The notes: generated by a model not told the origin, from the letters alone. A DNA stretch of 32,529 nucleotides from Gammaproteobacteria bacterium (GCA_027076245.1 JALTKC010000545.1:1-32529), one strand, 5' to 3'. Counted from the first letter of the stretch, positions 8,420-17,020 are shown. Numbers and translations: made by a program.

Positions 8420-9403
8420 ATGAATAGTCCTATAAATCCCGGGGTTTTTTTAAAAAAACGGGAGGCAGAATACAGTCAATTCATATTGATACAGGAGTTC
8501 GGTGCGCAGCGACTGAATGGGTTTTCAGGTTTTTTACTCATCATTCTGACGGCTTTTTTTTTATCGTCCTGTACATCGACCTATGCGCCGGTGGAACAGC
8601 GGGGTTCGAAGTATAGCAGTAAAAGTCACTACAGCGGCCCTTTACCGTATTATCATACGGTAAAAAAAGGAGATACTTTATATTCAATAGCCTGGAAATA
8701 CGGGCTGGATTATAAACAGATTGCCTATAGCAATCATATTAAACCTCCCTATAGAATATATACAGGACAGAAGTTACGTTTAAGAAGGTCAAACACAGGC
8801 AGTTCAAAAAAATATGCCTCTAAAAGCAGTACAAAATACAGTTCCAGAACTAAAGTTTCGGGCAGTTCGGGACGCAATAAGAGTAGCAGTAAATATAAAC
8901 AAAAGTCTTCCAGCAAAAAAACAATAACGAGTACTAAAACTCGAAGCAGTAAAAAAAGTACAGGCAGCCGTGCAAAACATGGCAGTACGACAAAAGCGGT
9001 AAGTAAAAATAAAACCGCAGCGTTTAAGGGAAATAAACGATTAAAGTGGATATGGCCAGTAAAAGGAAAAATCATTCAGCGCTATTCACCAGGAAGTGGC
9101 AAAAAGGGCATTGATATTAGTGCTCCCAGGGGAACCCTGATCAAGTCTGCAGAAGCTGGAAAAGTGGTTTACAGCGGACAGGGTTTAGTCGGATATGGCC
9201 GGCTTATTATTATCAAGCATAATGATACCTATTTGAGTGCATATGCCCATAACCAGCAATTACTGGTTAATGAGGGTCAGTTAGTTAAAAAAGGGCAGAA
9301 TATTGCCCGCCTGGGTCGCTCAGGAACCAATCGGTATAAGCTGCATTTTGAAATACGCAAAAATGGCAAGCCAGTCAATCCGATCAGTTACCTGCCGCGC
9401 TAG
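8420..9403 (+). CDS. nlpD: Lipoprotein NlpD: LysM plus degenerate LytM (M23) domain
   Basis: NlpD activates the amidase AmiC for septal peptidoglycan splitting. A lipobox LSSC puts the lipidated cysteine at residue 51 from the ATG at 8420, which gives an unusually long lead; a non-ATG start further in is possible. A LysM repeat follows at about residues 74-120 (YHTVKKGDTLYSIAWKYG). Next comes a linker of roughly 90 residues rich in Ser, Lys and Thr, then the LytM domain with KGIDISAP, VVYSGQGLVGYGRLIIIKH, AYAHN and LHFEIRKNGKPVNP. The first zinc-binding His of active M23 enzymes is missing before KGIDI, as in E. coli NlpD, so it should be a regulator and not a hydrolase. In E. coli the main rpoS promoter lies inside nlpD. 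Confidence 0.94.
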   Translation: MNSPINPGVFLKKREAEYSQFILIQEFGAQRLNGFSGFLLIILTAFFLSSCTSTYAPVEQRGSKYSSKSHYSGPLPYYHTVKKGDTLYSIAWKYGLDYKQIAYSNHIKPPYRIYTGQKLRLRRSNTGSSKKYASKSSTKYSSRTKVSGSSGRNKSSSKYKQKSSSKKTITSTKTRSSKKSTGSRAKHGSTTKAVSKNKTAAFKGNKRLKWIWPVKGKIIQRYSPGSGKKGIDISAPRGTLIKSAEAGKVVYSGQGLVGYGRLIIIKHNDTYLSAYAHNQQLLVNEGQLVKKGQNIARLGRSGTNRYKLHFEIRKNGKPVNPISYLPR

Positions 9404-9427
9404 TTTTTAATAACTGTCAACTTCCAC

Positions 9428-9462
9428 CAGTTTTGGCAAAAAACCGGTTTTTTGCCAAACTG
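9428..9462. promoter_or_regulatory. Near-perfect palindrome between nlpD and rpoS
   Basis: TTTGGCAAAAAACC (9432-9445) is followed directly by its exact reverse complement GGTTTTTTGCCAAA (9446-9459), a 28-base perfect palindrome. CAG and CTG extend it on both sides with one bulged T. It lies 25 bases after the nlpD stop and 66 bases before the rpoS ATG. As RNA it could fold into a hairpin with an internal U-run, acting as a weak nlpD terminator or in the rpoS leader; as DNA it could bind a dimeric regulator. Confidence 0.75.
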
Positions 9463-9514
9463 AATCTGATGTCAGAATGTTGTGTGTCGTTCTGGTATCT
9501 GCCAAACCATTAAT

Positions 9515-9520
9515 AAGGGG
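9515..9520 (+). promoter_or_regulatory. Ribosome binding site that fixes the rpoS start
   Basis: AAGGGG ends 7 bases before the ATG at 9528. No comparable site precedes the upstream in-frame ATG at 9477, so 9528 is the preferred start. Confidence 0.8.
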
Positions 9521-9527
9521 TGATTTA

Positions 9528-10619
9528 ATGGAATCTATGGAATCTAAAGATCATGGTCTGGATACAATAAGTACATTGTCTTCAGATACACTGATTGAAG
9601 TGTTTGATACTGAGGATAATGACCTGGCTGTGCAGGCAACTAATATGACGGTTGAACCCGATGCTTTTAATCTTACGGACACGCTTTCCAGTCCTGCATC
9701 AAAAGCGGCGGTAAAGCCTAAAACAAAAAAGAGAACAGTGATTGCTGACAAAGAAACTTCCGGGCGCTCCCTGTCCAGAGGTGATATGGATGCAACCCGT
9801 CTATATCTTAATGAAATCGGCTTTGCCTCACTGCTCACTGCAGAAGAAGAAGTCAAGTACGCCAGAATGGCTCAACAGGGTATAGAAGAAGGCCGTAAGC
9901 GTATGATTGAATGTAATCTGCGCCTGGTGGTTAAAATTGCCCGACGCTACCTCAATCGAGGTCTGCCCTTGCTGGATCTGATTGAAGAAGGCAACCTGGG
10001 CTTAATCCGTGCAGTGGAAAAATTTGATCCTGAACGGGGTTTCCGTTTTTCTACTTATGCGACCTGGTGGATCCGTCAGACCATAGAACGTGGACTGATG
10101 AACCAGACCCGAACCATACGCCTGCCTATCCATGTGGTTAAGGAAATCAATATTTACTTACGGGCTGCCCGTGAACTGACTCAGAAACTGGATCATGAAC
10201 CCACTCCGGAAGAAATTGCGGATGCTCTGGACAAGCCGGTTGAAGATGTTCAGAGAATGTTTAATCTGAATGAACGTATCTCCTCTATTGATGTACCCAT
10301 GGGAACAGATGCTGATCGCCCCTTACTGGATGCCATTCCTGATAATATAAATCCTGAGCCCTTTGCTTTTCTGCGCGATGAAAATATGCGCGACAATCTG
10401 GATAAATGGATGCTCCAGCTTAATGATAAACAGAGGGAAGTGGTAGAACGTCGCTTTGGGCTGCATGGTTATGACACGGCAACCCTGGAAGAAGTGGGTA
10501 ATGAAATCGGGGTAACCCGTGAACGAGTCCGTCAGATCCAGCTGGAAGCCCTGAAACGACTGCGGGAAATTCTGGAAAAAGACGGTTATACCAGCGAAAA
10601 CCTTCTGCACCATGATTAA
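9528..10619 (+). CDS. rpoS: RNA polymerase sigma factor RpoS (sigma-38)
   Basis: RpoS directs RNA polymerase to stationary-phase and general-stress promoters. Region 1.2 is at about residues 87-120 ([13 protein letters not shown]). Region 2 follows with [38 protein letters not shown] and the -10 recognition helix [21 protein letters not shown]. Region 3 contains [30 protein letters not shown]; its VKEINIY (near 204-210) matches the VKELNVY turnover element around E. coli K173 that RssB recognises. Region 4.2 is [22 protein letters not shown]. The 363-residue length exceeds E. coli RpoS (330), mainly through a longer, variable N-terminal lead. The gene order after nlpD supports RpoS over RpoD or RpoH. 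Two hairpins follow the stop. Confidence 0.97.
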   Translation: MESMESKDHGLDTISTLSSDTLIEVFDTEDNDLAVQATNMTVEPDAFNLTDTLSSPASKAAVKPKTKKRTVIADKETSGRSLSRGDMDATRLYLNEIGFASLLTAEEEVKYARMAQQGIEEGRKRMIECNLRLVVKIARRYLNRGLPLLDLIEEGNLGLIRAVEKFDPERGFRFSTYATWWIRQTIERGLMNQTRTIRLPIHVVKEINIYLRAARELTQKLDHEPTPEEIADALDKPVEDVQRMFNLNERISSIDVPMGTDADRPLLDAIPDNINPEPFAFLRDENMRDNLDKWMLQLNDKQREVVERRFGLHGYDTATLEEVGNEIGVTRERVRQIQLEALKRLREILEKDGYTSENLLHHD

Positions 10620-10653
10620 GCTGAATTAACTCTTCAGTCTTTGTCTCTGGGAG

Positions 10654-10672
10654 TGCGGGCATCTTGCCCGCA
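10654..10672 (+). terminator. First hairpin after rpoS
   Basis: TGCGGGCA (10654-10661), loop TCT, TGCCCGCA (10665-10672) form a perfect 8-bp GC-rich stem. No T-run follows on the plus strand, so alone it is a poor intrinsic terminator. It may stabilise the rpoS mRNA 3' end or pause polymerase before the second hairpin. Confidence 0.6.
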
Positions 10673-10674
10673 TT

Positions 10675-10708
10675 AAAAAAGCACATCAATAATGATGTGC
10701 TTTTTTTT
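10675..10708. terminator. Bidirectional intrinsic terminator after rpoS
   Basis: AAAAAAGCACATCA pairs with TGATGTGCTTTTTT around the loop ATAA, giving an 8-bp core stem extended by A:T pairs, with a run of eight T on the plus strand. The A-run on the other side makes it able to work in both directions. It separates the surE-rpoS block from the next genes. Confidence 0.88.
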
Positions 10709-10768
10709 GGCTCAATGTTTGCATTATTCAAACTAGAATAATTAATCCGAACTGAAACGAGCTAAATT

Positions 10769-11308
10769 ATGGAACTGCAGTCTCTTCTAACCTATATTTC
10801 TCAAATTTCCCGTTCGCTTACTGAAAAACCGGCGCAAAAAGATGAGCCGTTCTGGGGAAATGACGGCTTTGATTTTGCCGATATTCTGGATATTATCAAC
10901 CCCCTGCAGCATTTACCGATTATTTCCAAATTCTACCGTCAACAGACAGATGATGAAGCCAGTGAAGGTTCCAGGCTGCTGGGCGGGGTGGTTTTCGGAG
11001 GTTTACTCGGGGGACTGGGTGGTGCCCTCAGTGCGCTGACCAATTCGGTTGTCAGACATGAAACGCGGCAGGATCTGGGGGATTATTTAATTGCTGAAAT
11101 AACCCGCAGTAATGTTAATAGCAATCATATTAATAAAAGTGAAGCACTGACAAACAGACAGGACGGTTTGCAGTCAGAGGAAAATCCTTTTTTTGCTCAA
11201 CTGCTGGAACTGGAGCAGGGGAGCCAGCAATACCTGGAATATGCTCCGGAAACTGAGCTGGCAAGAGAGCAAAAAAAACAGAGAATAACACAATGGGGTA
11301 AAGTTTAA
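10769..11308 (+). CDS. Conserved hypothetical protein with Gly-rich central helix
   Basis: I do not recognise a named family, though proteins with a similar FDFADILDIINPLQHLPIIS block followed by a Gly-rich helix appear to recur in proteobacteria. Residues 1-50 contain that block. A small-residue helix (about 71-95: LLGGVVFGGLLGGLGGALSAL) resembles the glycine-zipper segments of membrane-associated proteins, and a charged Glu/Gln-rich tail completes 179 residues. There is no signal peptide. It starts a new group after the rpoS terminator and precedes a PilZ gene by 34 bases on the same strand, so a link with c-di-GMP signalling is possible but unproven. Confidence 0.82.
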   Translation: MELQSLLTYISQISRSLTEKPAQKDEPFWGNDGFDFADILDIINPLQHLPIISKFYRQQTDDEASEGSRLLGGVVFGGLLGGLGGALSALTNSVVRHETRQDLGDYLIAEITRSNVNSNHINKSEALTNRQDGLQSEENPFFAQLLELEQGSQQYLEYAPETELAREQKKQRITQWGKV

Positions 11309-11342
11309 CGGCAACTTTTTGCCGTATAGCGGGTAATTAAAA

Positions 11343-12086
11343 ATGGCTTTATTTGATTTTTTAAATTTAAAACTATTTCATAAAGAACGCGCTGCTGAGA
11401 GCCTGGAAAAACTGCTCAGAGAAGAGCTGATCTACCAGCTTACTGATAATAACAGCCTGACCATTTATTCTACTGACGGCAAACCCGTGTTAACCCGTGC
11501 GGTGACACTGGATAAAAAACACGGCAGTCTGATAGTGGCTGAGCAGTCATCGGATGGTCTTTTAATTTTGGAGCGCAATGACCCGGTTTTTGTGGAAACT
11601 CAGGCTAATAAAGACCATGAAGTGTATTCTTTTCACTCCAGAGTCCGTAATATTATCCTCGATGAAGGGGATATTCTGTATGAAATTCAGATCCCTGCCC
11701 GTATTGAAAAAGGCCAGCGCCGTAAAGGTTTCCGGGTCAGTATTGATTCTCCCTCCATGGTCACTATCAGTGATTCTGTGTATCAGGGGCAGGTAAGCAA
11801 TCTGTCCACCAACGGCATCTTATTTACCGTAGAAGGTTACTGGCCGCAACCAATAGATGAAAATCCGCTGGTGCCCTGTCATATTGATATGGGTTTCCTG
11901 CAGCTCGACTGTCATGTGGATGTTCGATATATTCATTTTGAACCCTATCCTGCACGATGTACCTATATCGGAGGTGAGATAAAACACCTTAACCCCAGGC
12001 AGCAGCATCAACTGGACAATTACCTGCATGCCCAGCAGCGCATCTCGCAGCGCCAGAAAGCGGAGCTCAAGTACTCTATGATTTAA
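11343..12086 (+). CDS. PilZ-domain cyclic di-GMP receptor (YcgR-like layout)
   Basis: The 247-residue protein has the two-part layout of YcgR-type receptors: a beta-rich N-terminal domain (about 1-118) and a C-terminal PilZ domain (about 120-235). Both c-di-GMP signatures are intact: RKGFR at 127-131 matches RxxxR, and NLSTNG at 153-158 matches [D/N]xSxxG. It should therefore bind c-di-GMP. In YcgR the effect is on the flagellar motor, but no flagellar or pilus genes are in the window, so its target is unknown. It follows the Gly-rich hypothetical gene closely and is probably co-transcribed with it. No membrane segment is visible. Confidence 0.9.
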   Translation: MALFDFLNLKLFHKERAAESLEKLLREELIYQLTDNNSLTIYSTDGKPVLTRAVTLDKKHGSLIVAEQSSDGLLILERNDPVFVETQANKDHEVYSFHSRVRNIILDEGDILYEIQIPARIEKGQRRKGFRVSIDSPSMVTISDSVYQGQVSNLSTNGILFTVEGYWPQPIDENPLVPCHIDMGFLQLDCHVDVRYIHFEPYPARCTYIGGEIKHLNPRQQHQLDNYLHAQQRISQRQKAELKYSMI

Positions 12087-12141
12087 ACCGTGATTGTAAT
12101 ATACTTAAGTGCTTTATTGCGGGATTTTATAGAGTGTAGAA

Positions 12142-12429
12142 ATGAAGAAAAGTATCTGGTATTACCTTTCTCTGGTACCTCCTTTTGCGGCGGTTATAGG
12201 TTTAACTCTGGCCTGGCTGTCCTATACCCAGCAATGGGGCGGCGGGGTAAAAATTGCGACGGTTATAGCCGTTTTTTTCTGTGAAATTGTCATGGTTATT
12301 TCCGCTTTTGGTGCTTTAACCTATATGAAACAGGAAAAAACACCCACTACACGAAAAATACTGTTTATGAATCTCAGTATCGCAGTAACCGGTGCTGTAC
12401 TCGGTATCTATCTGTTTCTGTCTCAATAA
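12142..12429 (+). CDS. Small hypothetical inner-membrane protein
   Basis: This 95-residue protein has three predicted membrane helices: about residues 7-26, 36-60 and 72-93. Between helices two and three lies a short charged loop (MKQEKTPTTRK). No family is recognised. It starts with ATG after a weak purine stretch, 55 bases after the PilZ gene on the same strand, and precedes pyrD. The hydrophobic pattern and positive charges make it a more credible gene than the overlapping frame starting at 12090. Confidence 0.72.
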   Translation: MKKSIWYYLSLVPPFAAVIGLTLAWLSYTQQWGGGVKIATVIAVFFCEIVMVISAFGALTYMKQEKTPTTRKILFMNLSIAVTGAVLGIYLFLSQ

Positions 12430-12496
12430 TCCGCTTGTTGAGTAATATTATTTTTAAAATTAACCCTCAGAAAAGCCCTCTTAAAAAGTATTCTTC

Positions 12497-13522
12497 ATGT
12501 CCTTAAGTTATACTCTGATTCGTCGCCTTTTTTTCAGTATCGACGCTGAAAAAGCACATTTGCTCGGTTTGAAAATGATTAAACTGGTGCATACTATGGG
12601 TTTATCGTCGTTGATTTTTGGTAAACCGGTGTATGCTCCGGTCAAAGTTATGGGGCTGACATTTCCTAATCGTGTAGGGCTGGCTGCAGGTCTGGACAAA
12701 AATGCTGATTATATTAACGGCTTATCTTCAGTCGGTTTTGGCTTTATTGAAGTGGGCACCATAACCCCCAGGCCACAGCCGGGTAATCCTCGCCCCCGTT
12801 TATTTAGAATTCCAGAAGCCAGGGCCATTATTAACCGCATGGGGTTTAATAATAAAGGTGTAGAACATTTAATTGAGCAGGTAAAACAGGCAGACAGAAG
12901 CAATATTATCCTGGGCATAAATATCGGAAAAAATTTTGATACACCTGTGGAATCGGCTGTGGATGATTATAAGCACTGTCTGCAGGCAGTTTATCAATAT
13001 GCCGACTACATTACGATTAATATATCTTCCCCTAATACCCCGGGATTAAGAACACTGCAGTTCGGTGATGAATTAAAACATTTACTGGAAACACTTAAAA
13101 CCGAGCAGATTGCTCTGGCAGAGCAAACGGATCGCTATGTACCCCTGGCAGTAAAAATAGCCCCGGATATGGAGGATAATGATATTAAACTGATTGCAGA
13201 TTTATTACTGGAAAAAGGGATTGATGCGGTTATAGCGACCAATACTACTGTTTCCAGGGGTGCAGTAAAAGGTCTGCCCAATGCTGAAGAGCAGGGTGGT
13301 TTAAGCGGAGTACCGGTTTATCAACAGTCCACTCATGTAGTAAAAGTCCTGGCTGAACAATTACAGGGTAAAATTCCTATCATTGCTGCAGGCGGTATTT
13401 TTTCTGCACAGGATGCCCAGGAGAAAATCGCGGCGGGTGCTCAACTGGTGCAGATTTATACGGGCTTTATATACCGGGGACATGAATTAATTAAAGAATG
13501 TGCTGAGGCACTTTCCAGCTGA
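12497..13522 (+). CDS. pyrD: Quinone-dependent dihydroorotate dehydrogenase (class 2)
   Basis: PyrD oxidises dihydroorotate to orotate in pyrimidine synthesis, passing electrons through FMN to the quinone pool at the inner membrane. The N-terminal 45 residues form the amphipathic membrane-docking helices typical of class 2 enzymes. FMN-site and catalytic motifs follow: [10 protein letters not shown] at 61-70, [29 protein letters not shown] at about 174-185 with the class 2 catalytic serine, VKIAPD, IATNTT and [13 protein letters not shown]. Length (341) is close to E. coli PyrD (336). No other pyrimidine genes are adjacent. Confidence 0.97.
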   Translation: MSLSYTLIRRLFFSIDAEKAHLLGLKMIKLVHTMGLSSLIFGKPVYAPVKVMGLTFPNRVGLAAGLDKNADYINGLSSVGFGFIEVGTITPRPQPGNPRPRLFRIPEARAIINRMGFNNKGVEHLIEQVKQADRSNIILGINIGKNFDTPVESAVDDYKHCLQAVYQYADYITINISSPNTPGLRTLQFGDELKHLLETLKTEQIALAEQTDRYVPLAVKIAPDMEDNDIKLIADLLLEKGIDAVIATNTTVSRGAVKGLPNAEEQGGLSGVPVYQQSTHVVKVLAEQLQGKIPIIAAGGIFSAQDAQEKIAAGAQLVQIYTGFIYRGHELIKECAEALSS

Positions 13523-13589
13523 AGGCTTTTTATAAAGCTGAAGGCTCATTACTCAAAGTTTGTTTAAAAAACTGAAAAAAATTATAAAA

Positions 13590-13594
13590 GAGGA
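13590..13594 (+). promoter_or_regulatory. Ribosome binding site deciding the lipoprotein start
   Basis: GAGGA lies 4 bases before the ATG at 13599. The longer frame from TTG at 13560 would place 13 basic residues before the lipoprotein signal and has no such site, so 13599 is preferred. Confidence 0.72.
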
Positions 13595-13598
13595 AATA

Positions 13599-14087
13599 AT
13601 GAAAAGATCAATTAATACTGTATTGACGCTGACAATATTAACGGTACTGCTAATTCTTTCTGCCTGCGCATCGGTTGATTATTCTCAGGAAAAGGTATTT
13701 CCTGAGGCAAAGCCCGATCAGGCGCTGATTTATTTTTACCGCACTCCCGGCTTTATTGGTTCTACCTATCGCTTTAATGTTTCAGAAGGAAAAGAGGTCG
13801 TGGGTGCTATGGCTCAGGATAGTTATTTTTATGTTTTTGCTGCGCCTGGTAAGCATACTTATATAGTGGATGACCGTAATGAGGAACAGGGTTCTTCAAT
13901 CACTCTGGATGTTCAGGCCGGCAAAACCTATTATGTGCGGGTGGATGTTGAATACGAAGTGCTGGGGGGTAAGCCGATATTTACTGAAGTCTCTAAAGAA
14001 GAAGCCATGAAACTGCTGCCTGGCAGAAAATATGTGGTACCGGCCAAAGTGAGTCCTTCGACCTATAATGTTCATGCGGAACAATAA
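13599..14087 (+). CDS. DUF2846-like outer-membrane or periplasmic lipoprotein
   Basis: The start at 13599 gives a classic lipoprotein signal of 22 residues ending LSAC, with Cys23 as the lipidation site. The mature part of about 140 residues contains PDQALIYFYRT, a beta-rich centre with FAAPGKHTYIV, and DVQAGKTYYVRVDVE. That pattern matches DUF2846-type lipoproteins, compact beta-sandwich proteins of unknown function. Residue +2 after the cysteine is Ala, so the Asp rule for inner-membrane retention does not apply. It lies 9 bases upstream of the aminopeptidase gene and may be co-transcribed with it. Confidence 0.84.
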   Translation: MKRSINTVLTLTILTVLLILSACASVDYSQEKVFPEAKPDQALIYFYRTPGFIGSTYRFNVSEGKEVVGAMAQDSYFYVFAAPGKHTYIVDDRNEEQGSSITLDVQAGKTYYVRVDVEYEVLGGKPIFTEVSKEEAMKLLPGRKYVVPAKVSPSTYNVHAEQ

Positions 14088-14095
14088 GCACGGAT

Positions 14096-15472
14096 ATGCA
14101 TAAAAAAGCCATGCAAAAAGAACTGCAAAAAAACGCACAGATTGACCCACTGGAACTGACTAATTTTAATCAGGGGTTATTTAATTTTCTTGATGCTTCA
14201 CCAACTCCGTTTCATGCTGTACAGCAGCAGATCCAGATGCTTGAAAGCTATGGCTTTAAGGCATTAAGCGAATCTGAACAATGGCAACTTGAACCGGGTG
14301 AACGTTATTATGTCACCCGCAATGGCTCGTCTATTATTGCCTTTGTTTATGGTAAAAAAGACATTACAGAAACCGGTATTCGTATGCTGGGGGCACATAC
14401 TGACAGTCCCTGTCTGAAAGTTAAGCCAAATGCTGAAATTTCCAGTCAGTCCTGTTTAAAACTGGGGGTCGAAGTTTATGGCGGTGCATTGCTAAACCCC
14501 TGGTTTGATCGTGACCTGTCCCTGGCCGGGAAGGTGGTTTATCAGGATTCACATCGGCAGGTTAAATCTGTACTGGTTGATTTTAAAAAAGCCATTGCCA
14601 GTATTCCCAGTCTGGCCATACATCTGGATCGGGATGCCAATAAAAACCGCTCCATCAATGCCCAGACAGATATACCGCCAATAGTTCTGGTACAGGATTC
14701 AGAGCAGAAGAAAAACACCGGTTTAAATGACTTTCTTCTGACTCAACTAAATAAACAGGATGCACAGCTGGATATTATCAAAATCCTGGATTATGAACTG
14801 AGTTTTTATGATACCCAGCACACGGCCTATGTCGGGTTGGAGGATGATTTTATTGCCGGCAGTCGATTGGATAATCTACTGAGCTGTTATGTAGGCACCC
14901 GCTCATTAATGAGTGCTGATAATGCGGTTACCAGCCTGTTAATCTGCAGTGATCATGAAGAAGTGGGCAGCACCTCCAGTGCCGGTGCCCAGGGTCCGTT
15001 TTTAAAGTCTGTACTGGCACGTTTGGTCGATACTAATGAACAGTTAAGTTGTCTGATTGACCGTTCCATGCTCATTTCTGCGGATAATGCCCATGGTATA
15101 CATCCTAATTTTTCTGATAAACATGATGCAAATCACGGCCCTCTGATAAATCATGGCCCGGTCATTAAAATCAATGCAAACCAGCGTTATGCCTCCAATA
15201 GCGAGACCAGTGCTTTGTTTAAAGTCATGGCGGCCGCGGCGGAAGTTCCTTTACAGAATTTTGTGGTACGCACTGATATGGGCTGCGGCAGTACCATCGG
15301 CCCAATTACGGCCGCAGAAATTGGTGTAAAGACACTGGATATAGGTGTCCCGACCTTTGCCATGCATTCCATTCGAGAACTGGCTGGCAGTAAGGACAGC
15401 TGGTACCTGTATAAAACCCTGCAAAACTTCTTTAACGCCAACTACCCAATTACAATAACCACTAAAACCTAA
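14096..15472 (+). CDS. apeB: M18-family aminopeptidase
   Basis: M18 enzymes are dodecameric dizinc aminopeptidases that act in the cytoplasm on peptides with acidic or neutral N-termini. The metal-site motifs are all present: GAHTDSP with His101, SRLDN with Asp259, HEEVGS with Glu288-Glu289, SADNAHGIHPN with Asp330, and AMHSIRE with His424. FLDASPTPFHAV near 31-42 is the family's N-terminal signature. At 458 residues it is about 25 longer than many bacterial homologues, the excess being a Lys/Gln-rich lead. A second ATG at 14111 is an alternative start; neither has a strong Shine-Dalgarno site. The ATG of the yejK-like gene follows the stop directly. Confidence 0.95.
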   Translation: MHKKAMQKELQKNAQIDPLELTNFNQGLFNFLDASPTPFHAVQQQIQMLESYGFKALSESEQWQLEPGERYYVTRNGSSIIAFVYGKKDITETGIRMLGAHTDSPCLKVKPNAEISSQSCLKLGVEVYGGALLNPWFDRDLSLAGKVVYQDSHRQVKSVLVDFKKAIASIPSLAIHLDRDANKNRSINAQTDIPPIVLVQDSEQKKNTGLNDFLLTQLNKQDAQLDIIKILDYELSFYDTQHTAYVGLEDDFIAGSRLDNLLSCYVGTRSLMSADNAVTSLLICSDHEEVGSTSSAGAQGPFLKSVLARLVDTNEQLSCLIDRSMLISADNAHGIHPNFSDKHDANHGPLINHGPVIKINANQRYASNSETSALFKVMAAAAEVPLQNFVVRTDMGCGSTIGPITAAEIGVKTLDIGVPTFAMHSIRELAGSKDSWYLYKTLQNFFNANYPITITTKT

Positions 15473-15473
15473 C

Positions 15474-16496
15474 ATGCTAATCCATAATTTTATAATACAT
15501 CAGCTTGATAAGCAGGCTGATCAGGGGGCATCCACCCTGTCACTGAAATCTGAAACCATTGCACCTTCAGAATCACTGGAAACTTTTCTGGCAGATTTAA
15601 ATAAAGTTTATAATAGTAAGCCCAGCAAGGTTTTCGGCGCTTTTTTAAATATGGAGCAGGAAGATAAAGAGCAGGATAAACCAGAAAGTTTGCAGGCTTT
15701 GCTGTCTTCTTATCTTGATAAACGCATTGATTTTGTGGAATTGACACAGCAGTCTATGCAGTTATTAAAGCATTATATTGATCAGGCCAGTAAGGCCGCC
15801 GGCGGTTATCTGGTATTTACCCACTATACCTTGTTCGGCAGTGAATTTTTAATGATAAGCATGCTTAATAATGCTTGTGGAGTGGCGGTTAATTCCAATC
15901 TGGGCATTGATCCGGTTGATTATCTGGAACTGAGTAAACTTCATCTGGCAGCTCGTATTGATTTAAGCGACTGGCAGGATGATGAGCAGTCCGACCGTTA
16001 TATATCGATGATCCGTGGTAAGGAAAGCCATAAACTTTCCGAATATTTCAGAAAATTTATCGGCAGTGATGAAGCCATCAGTTCAAAGCAGGAGACCAGC
16101 GAATTATTTAATGCGGTCAGCCAGTTTTGTGAAGAAAAAATTACCGATGAAGAACAGAAATCTCAGATTAAGCATAAGGCATCGGAATATTGTCTGGAAC
16201 AGGCTGATAAAGGTCAGAATGTGGATATTAAAGATTTTTCCAACTATGCGGCTGAAGGGGTTGTGGATGATTTTTTAAACTATGTTAACAGCGAACAGTT
16301 TAAGTTGAGTCAGGAAATTGCGCCTAATAAAACGGTGATCCGTCGCTTTAATAAACTCAGTGGGCGAAATGACCGGATCAGTATTACAATTAATGAAGAA
16401 GCCATTGGTGATTCAGTTATATTTGATGCAGATAAAGAGACTTTAACCATTACTGATTTACCTGCCAGTTTAAAAGCACAATTGCTCAATCGTTAA
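15474..16496 (+). CDS. yejK: Nucleoid-associated protein, YejK/NdpA family
   Basis: The 340-residue protein matches the 37-kDa nucleoid-associated family (E. coli YejK, 335 residues). Signatures are the N-terminal IHNFIIHQLDK, the stretch FLADLNKVYNSKPSKVFGAF, the segment GGYLVFTHYTLFGSEFLMISMLNN, and LDLSKLHLAARIDL-like EL SKLHLAARIDLSDW. Family members bind DNA and YejK interacts with topoisomerase IV, altering its activity. The start is one base after the aminopeptidase stop, so translation is probably coupled. The next small gene follows on the same strand. Confidence 0.92.
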   Translation: MLIHNFIIHQLDKQADQGASTLSLKSETIAPSESLETFLADLNKVYNSKPSKVFGAFLNMEQEDKEQDKPESLQALLSSYLDKRIDFVELTQQSMQLLKHYIDQASKAAGGYLVFTHYTLFGSEFLMISMLNNACGVAVNSNLGIDPVDYLELSKLHLAARIDLSDWQDDEQSDRYISMIRGKESHKLSEYFRKFIGSDEAISSKQETSELFNAVSQFCEEKITDEEQKSQIKHKASEYCLEQADKGQNVDIKDFSNYAAEGVVDDFLNYVNSEQFKLSQEIAPNKTVIRRFNKLSGRNDRISITINEEAIGDSVIFDADKETLTITDLPASLKAQLLNR

Positions 16497-16555
16497 AGCA
16501 TTAATTATTGAGTGTAAGCTGAGCATAAGCTGAATATAAGAACCAGGAATAAAAG

Positions 16556-16867
16556 ATGAAAAAATTATCACTAGAAGATATTTCACGTTTAAACCAGTTA
16601 CTGGATGAGTCTTTACAGCAGGCCAGTAAGGAGCAACTGGCTACCTGTATACGTCTGCTGGGTACCTCTCTGGCCCAGTTAAAATTAAAACACAAGGTTG
16701 ATGATGATCAAAATGCCAGGGATTTCAGCAGCTTTGTAGAGGAACTGGAAAATGATGCGCTCAGTGATGAGTTTAATGAACTGGCTGCAAAAACTATTGT
16801 AGAATGTGCAACCGCTATGGCTGTCGCAAAAGAAGGTATGCAGGCCAGAGATAATAGCGACGAATAA
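16556..16867 (+). CDS. Small hypothetical helical protein
   Basis: I do not recognise this 103-residue protein. It begins at an ATG with AGGAA about 7 bases upstream. The sequence is acidic and predicted mainly helical, with heptad-like leucine spacing in residues 4-45 (LSLEDISRLNQLLDESLQQ), suggesting a coiled coil or helical bundle. There is no signal peptide or membrane segment. It lies 59 bases after the yejK-like gene and could belong to the same transcript. Confidence 0.74.
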   Translation: MKKLSLEDISRLNQLLDESLQQASKEQLATCIRLLGTSLAQLKLKHKVDDDQNARDFSSFVEELENDALSDEFNELAAKTIVECATAMAVAKEGMQARDNSDE

Positions 16868-16932
16868 CTTTGACTTTCTAATGGATCTATATTACCTTCC
16901 TTACAGGGTCTTTGTTACAAATTTATGACATG

Positions 16933-16961
16933 GCTATTCTGTAATAGCATTTATGTAATAG
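16933..16961. repeat. Small inverted and direct repeats upstream of the Lys-rich gene
   Basis: GCTATT-CTGT-AATAGC is a perfect inverted repeat at 16933-16948, and TGTAATAG occurs twice (16940 and 16954), 14 bases apart. They lie about 75-100 bases before the start of the Lys-rich gene, where a regulator could bind. The repeats are short and may be chance in AT-rich DNA. Confidence 0.35.
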
Positions 16962-17020
16962 AATTTATAACTCGGCATACTGTCTATTTTGTATTTAGCA
17001 TATAAACAACATAACGATAT

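Noticed and set aside
9477-9527. Longer RpoS start at 9477
   Set aside because: The ATG at 9528 has a strong AAGGGG site 7 bases upstream, and the extra 17 residues are unlike RpoS.
13517-13546. 11-base direct repeat AGCTGAAGGCT flanking the pyrD end, possible insertion scar
   Set aside because: Only two short copies 19 bases apart, with no element or target-site logic between them.
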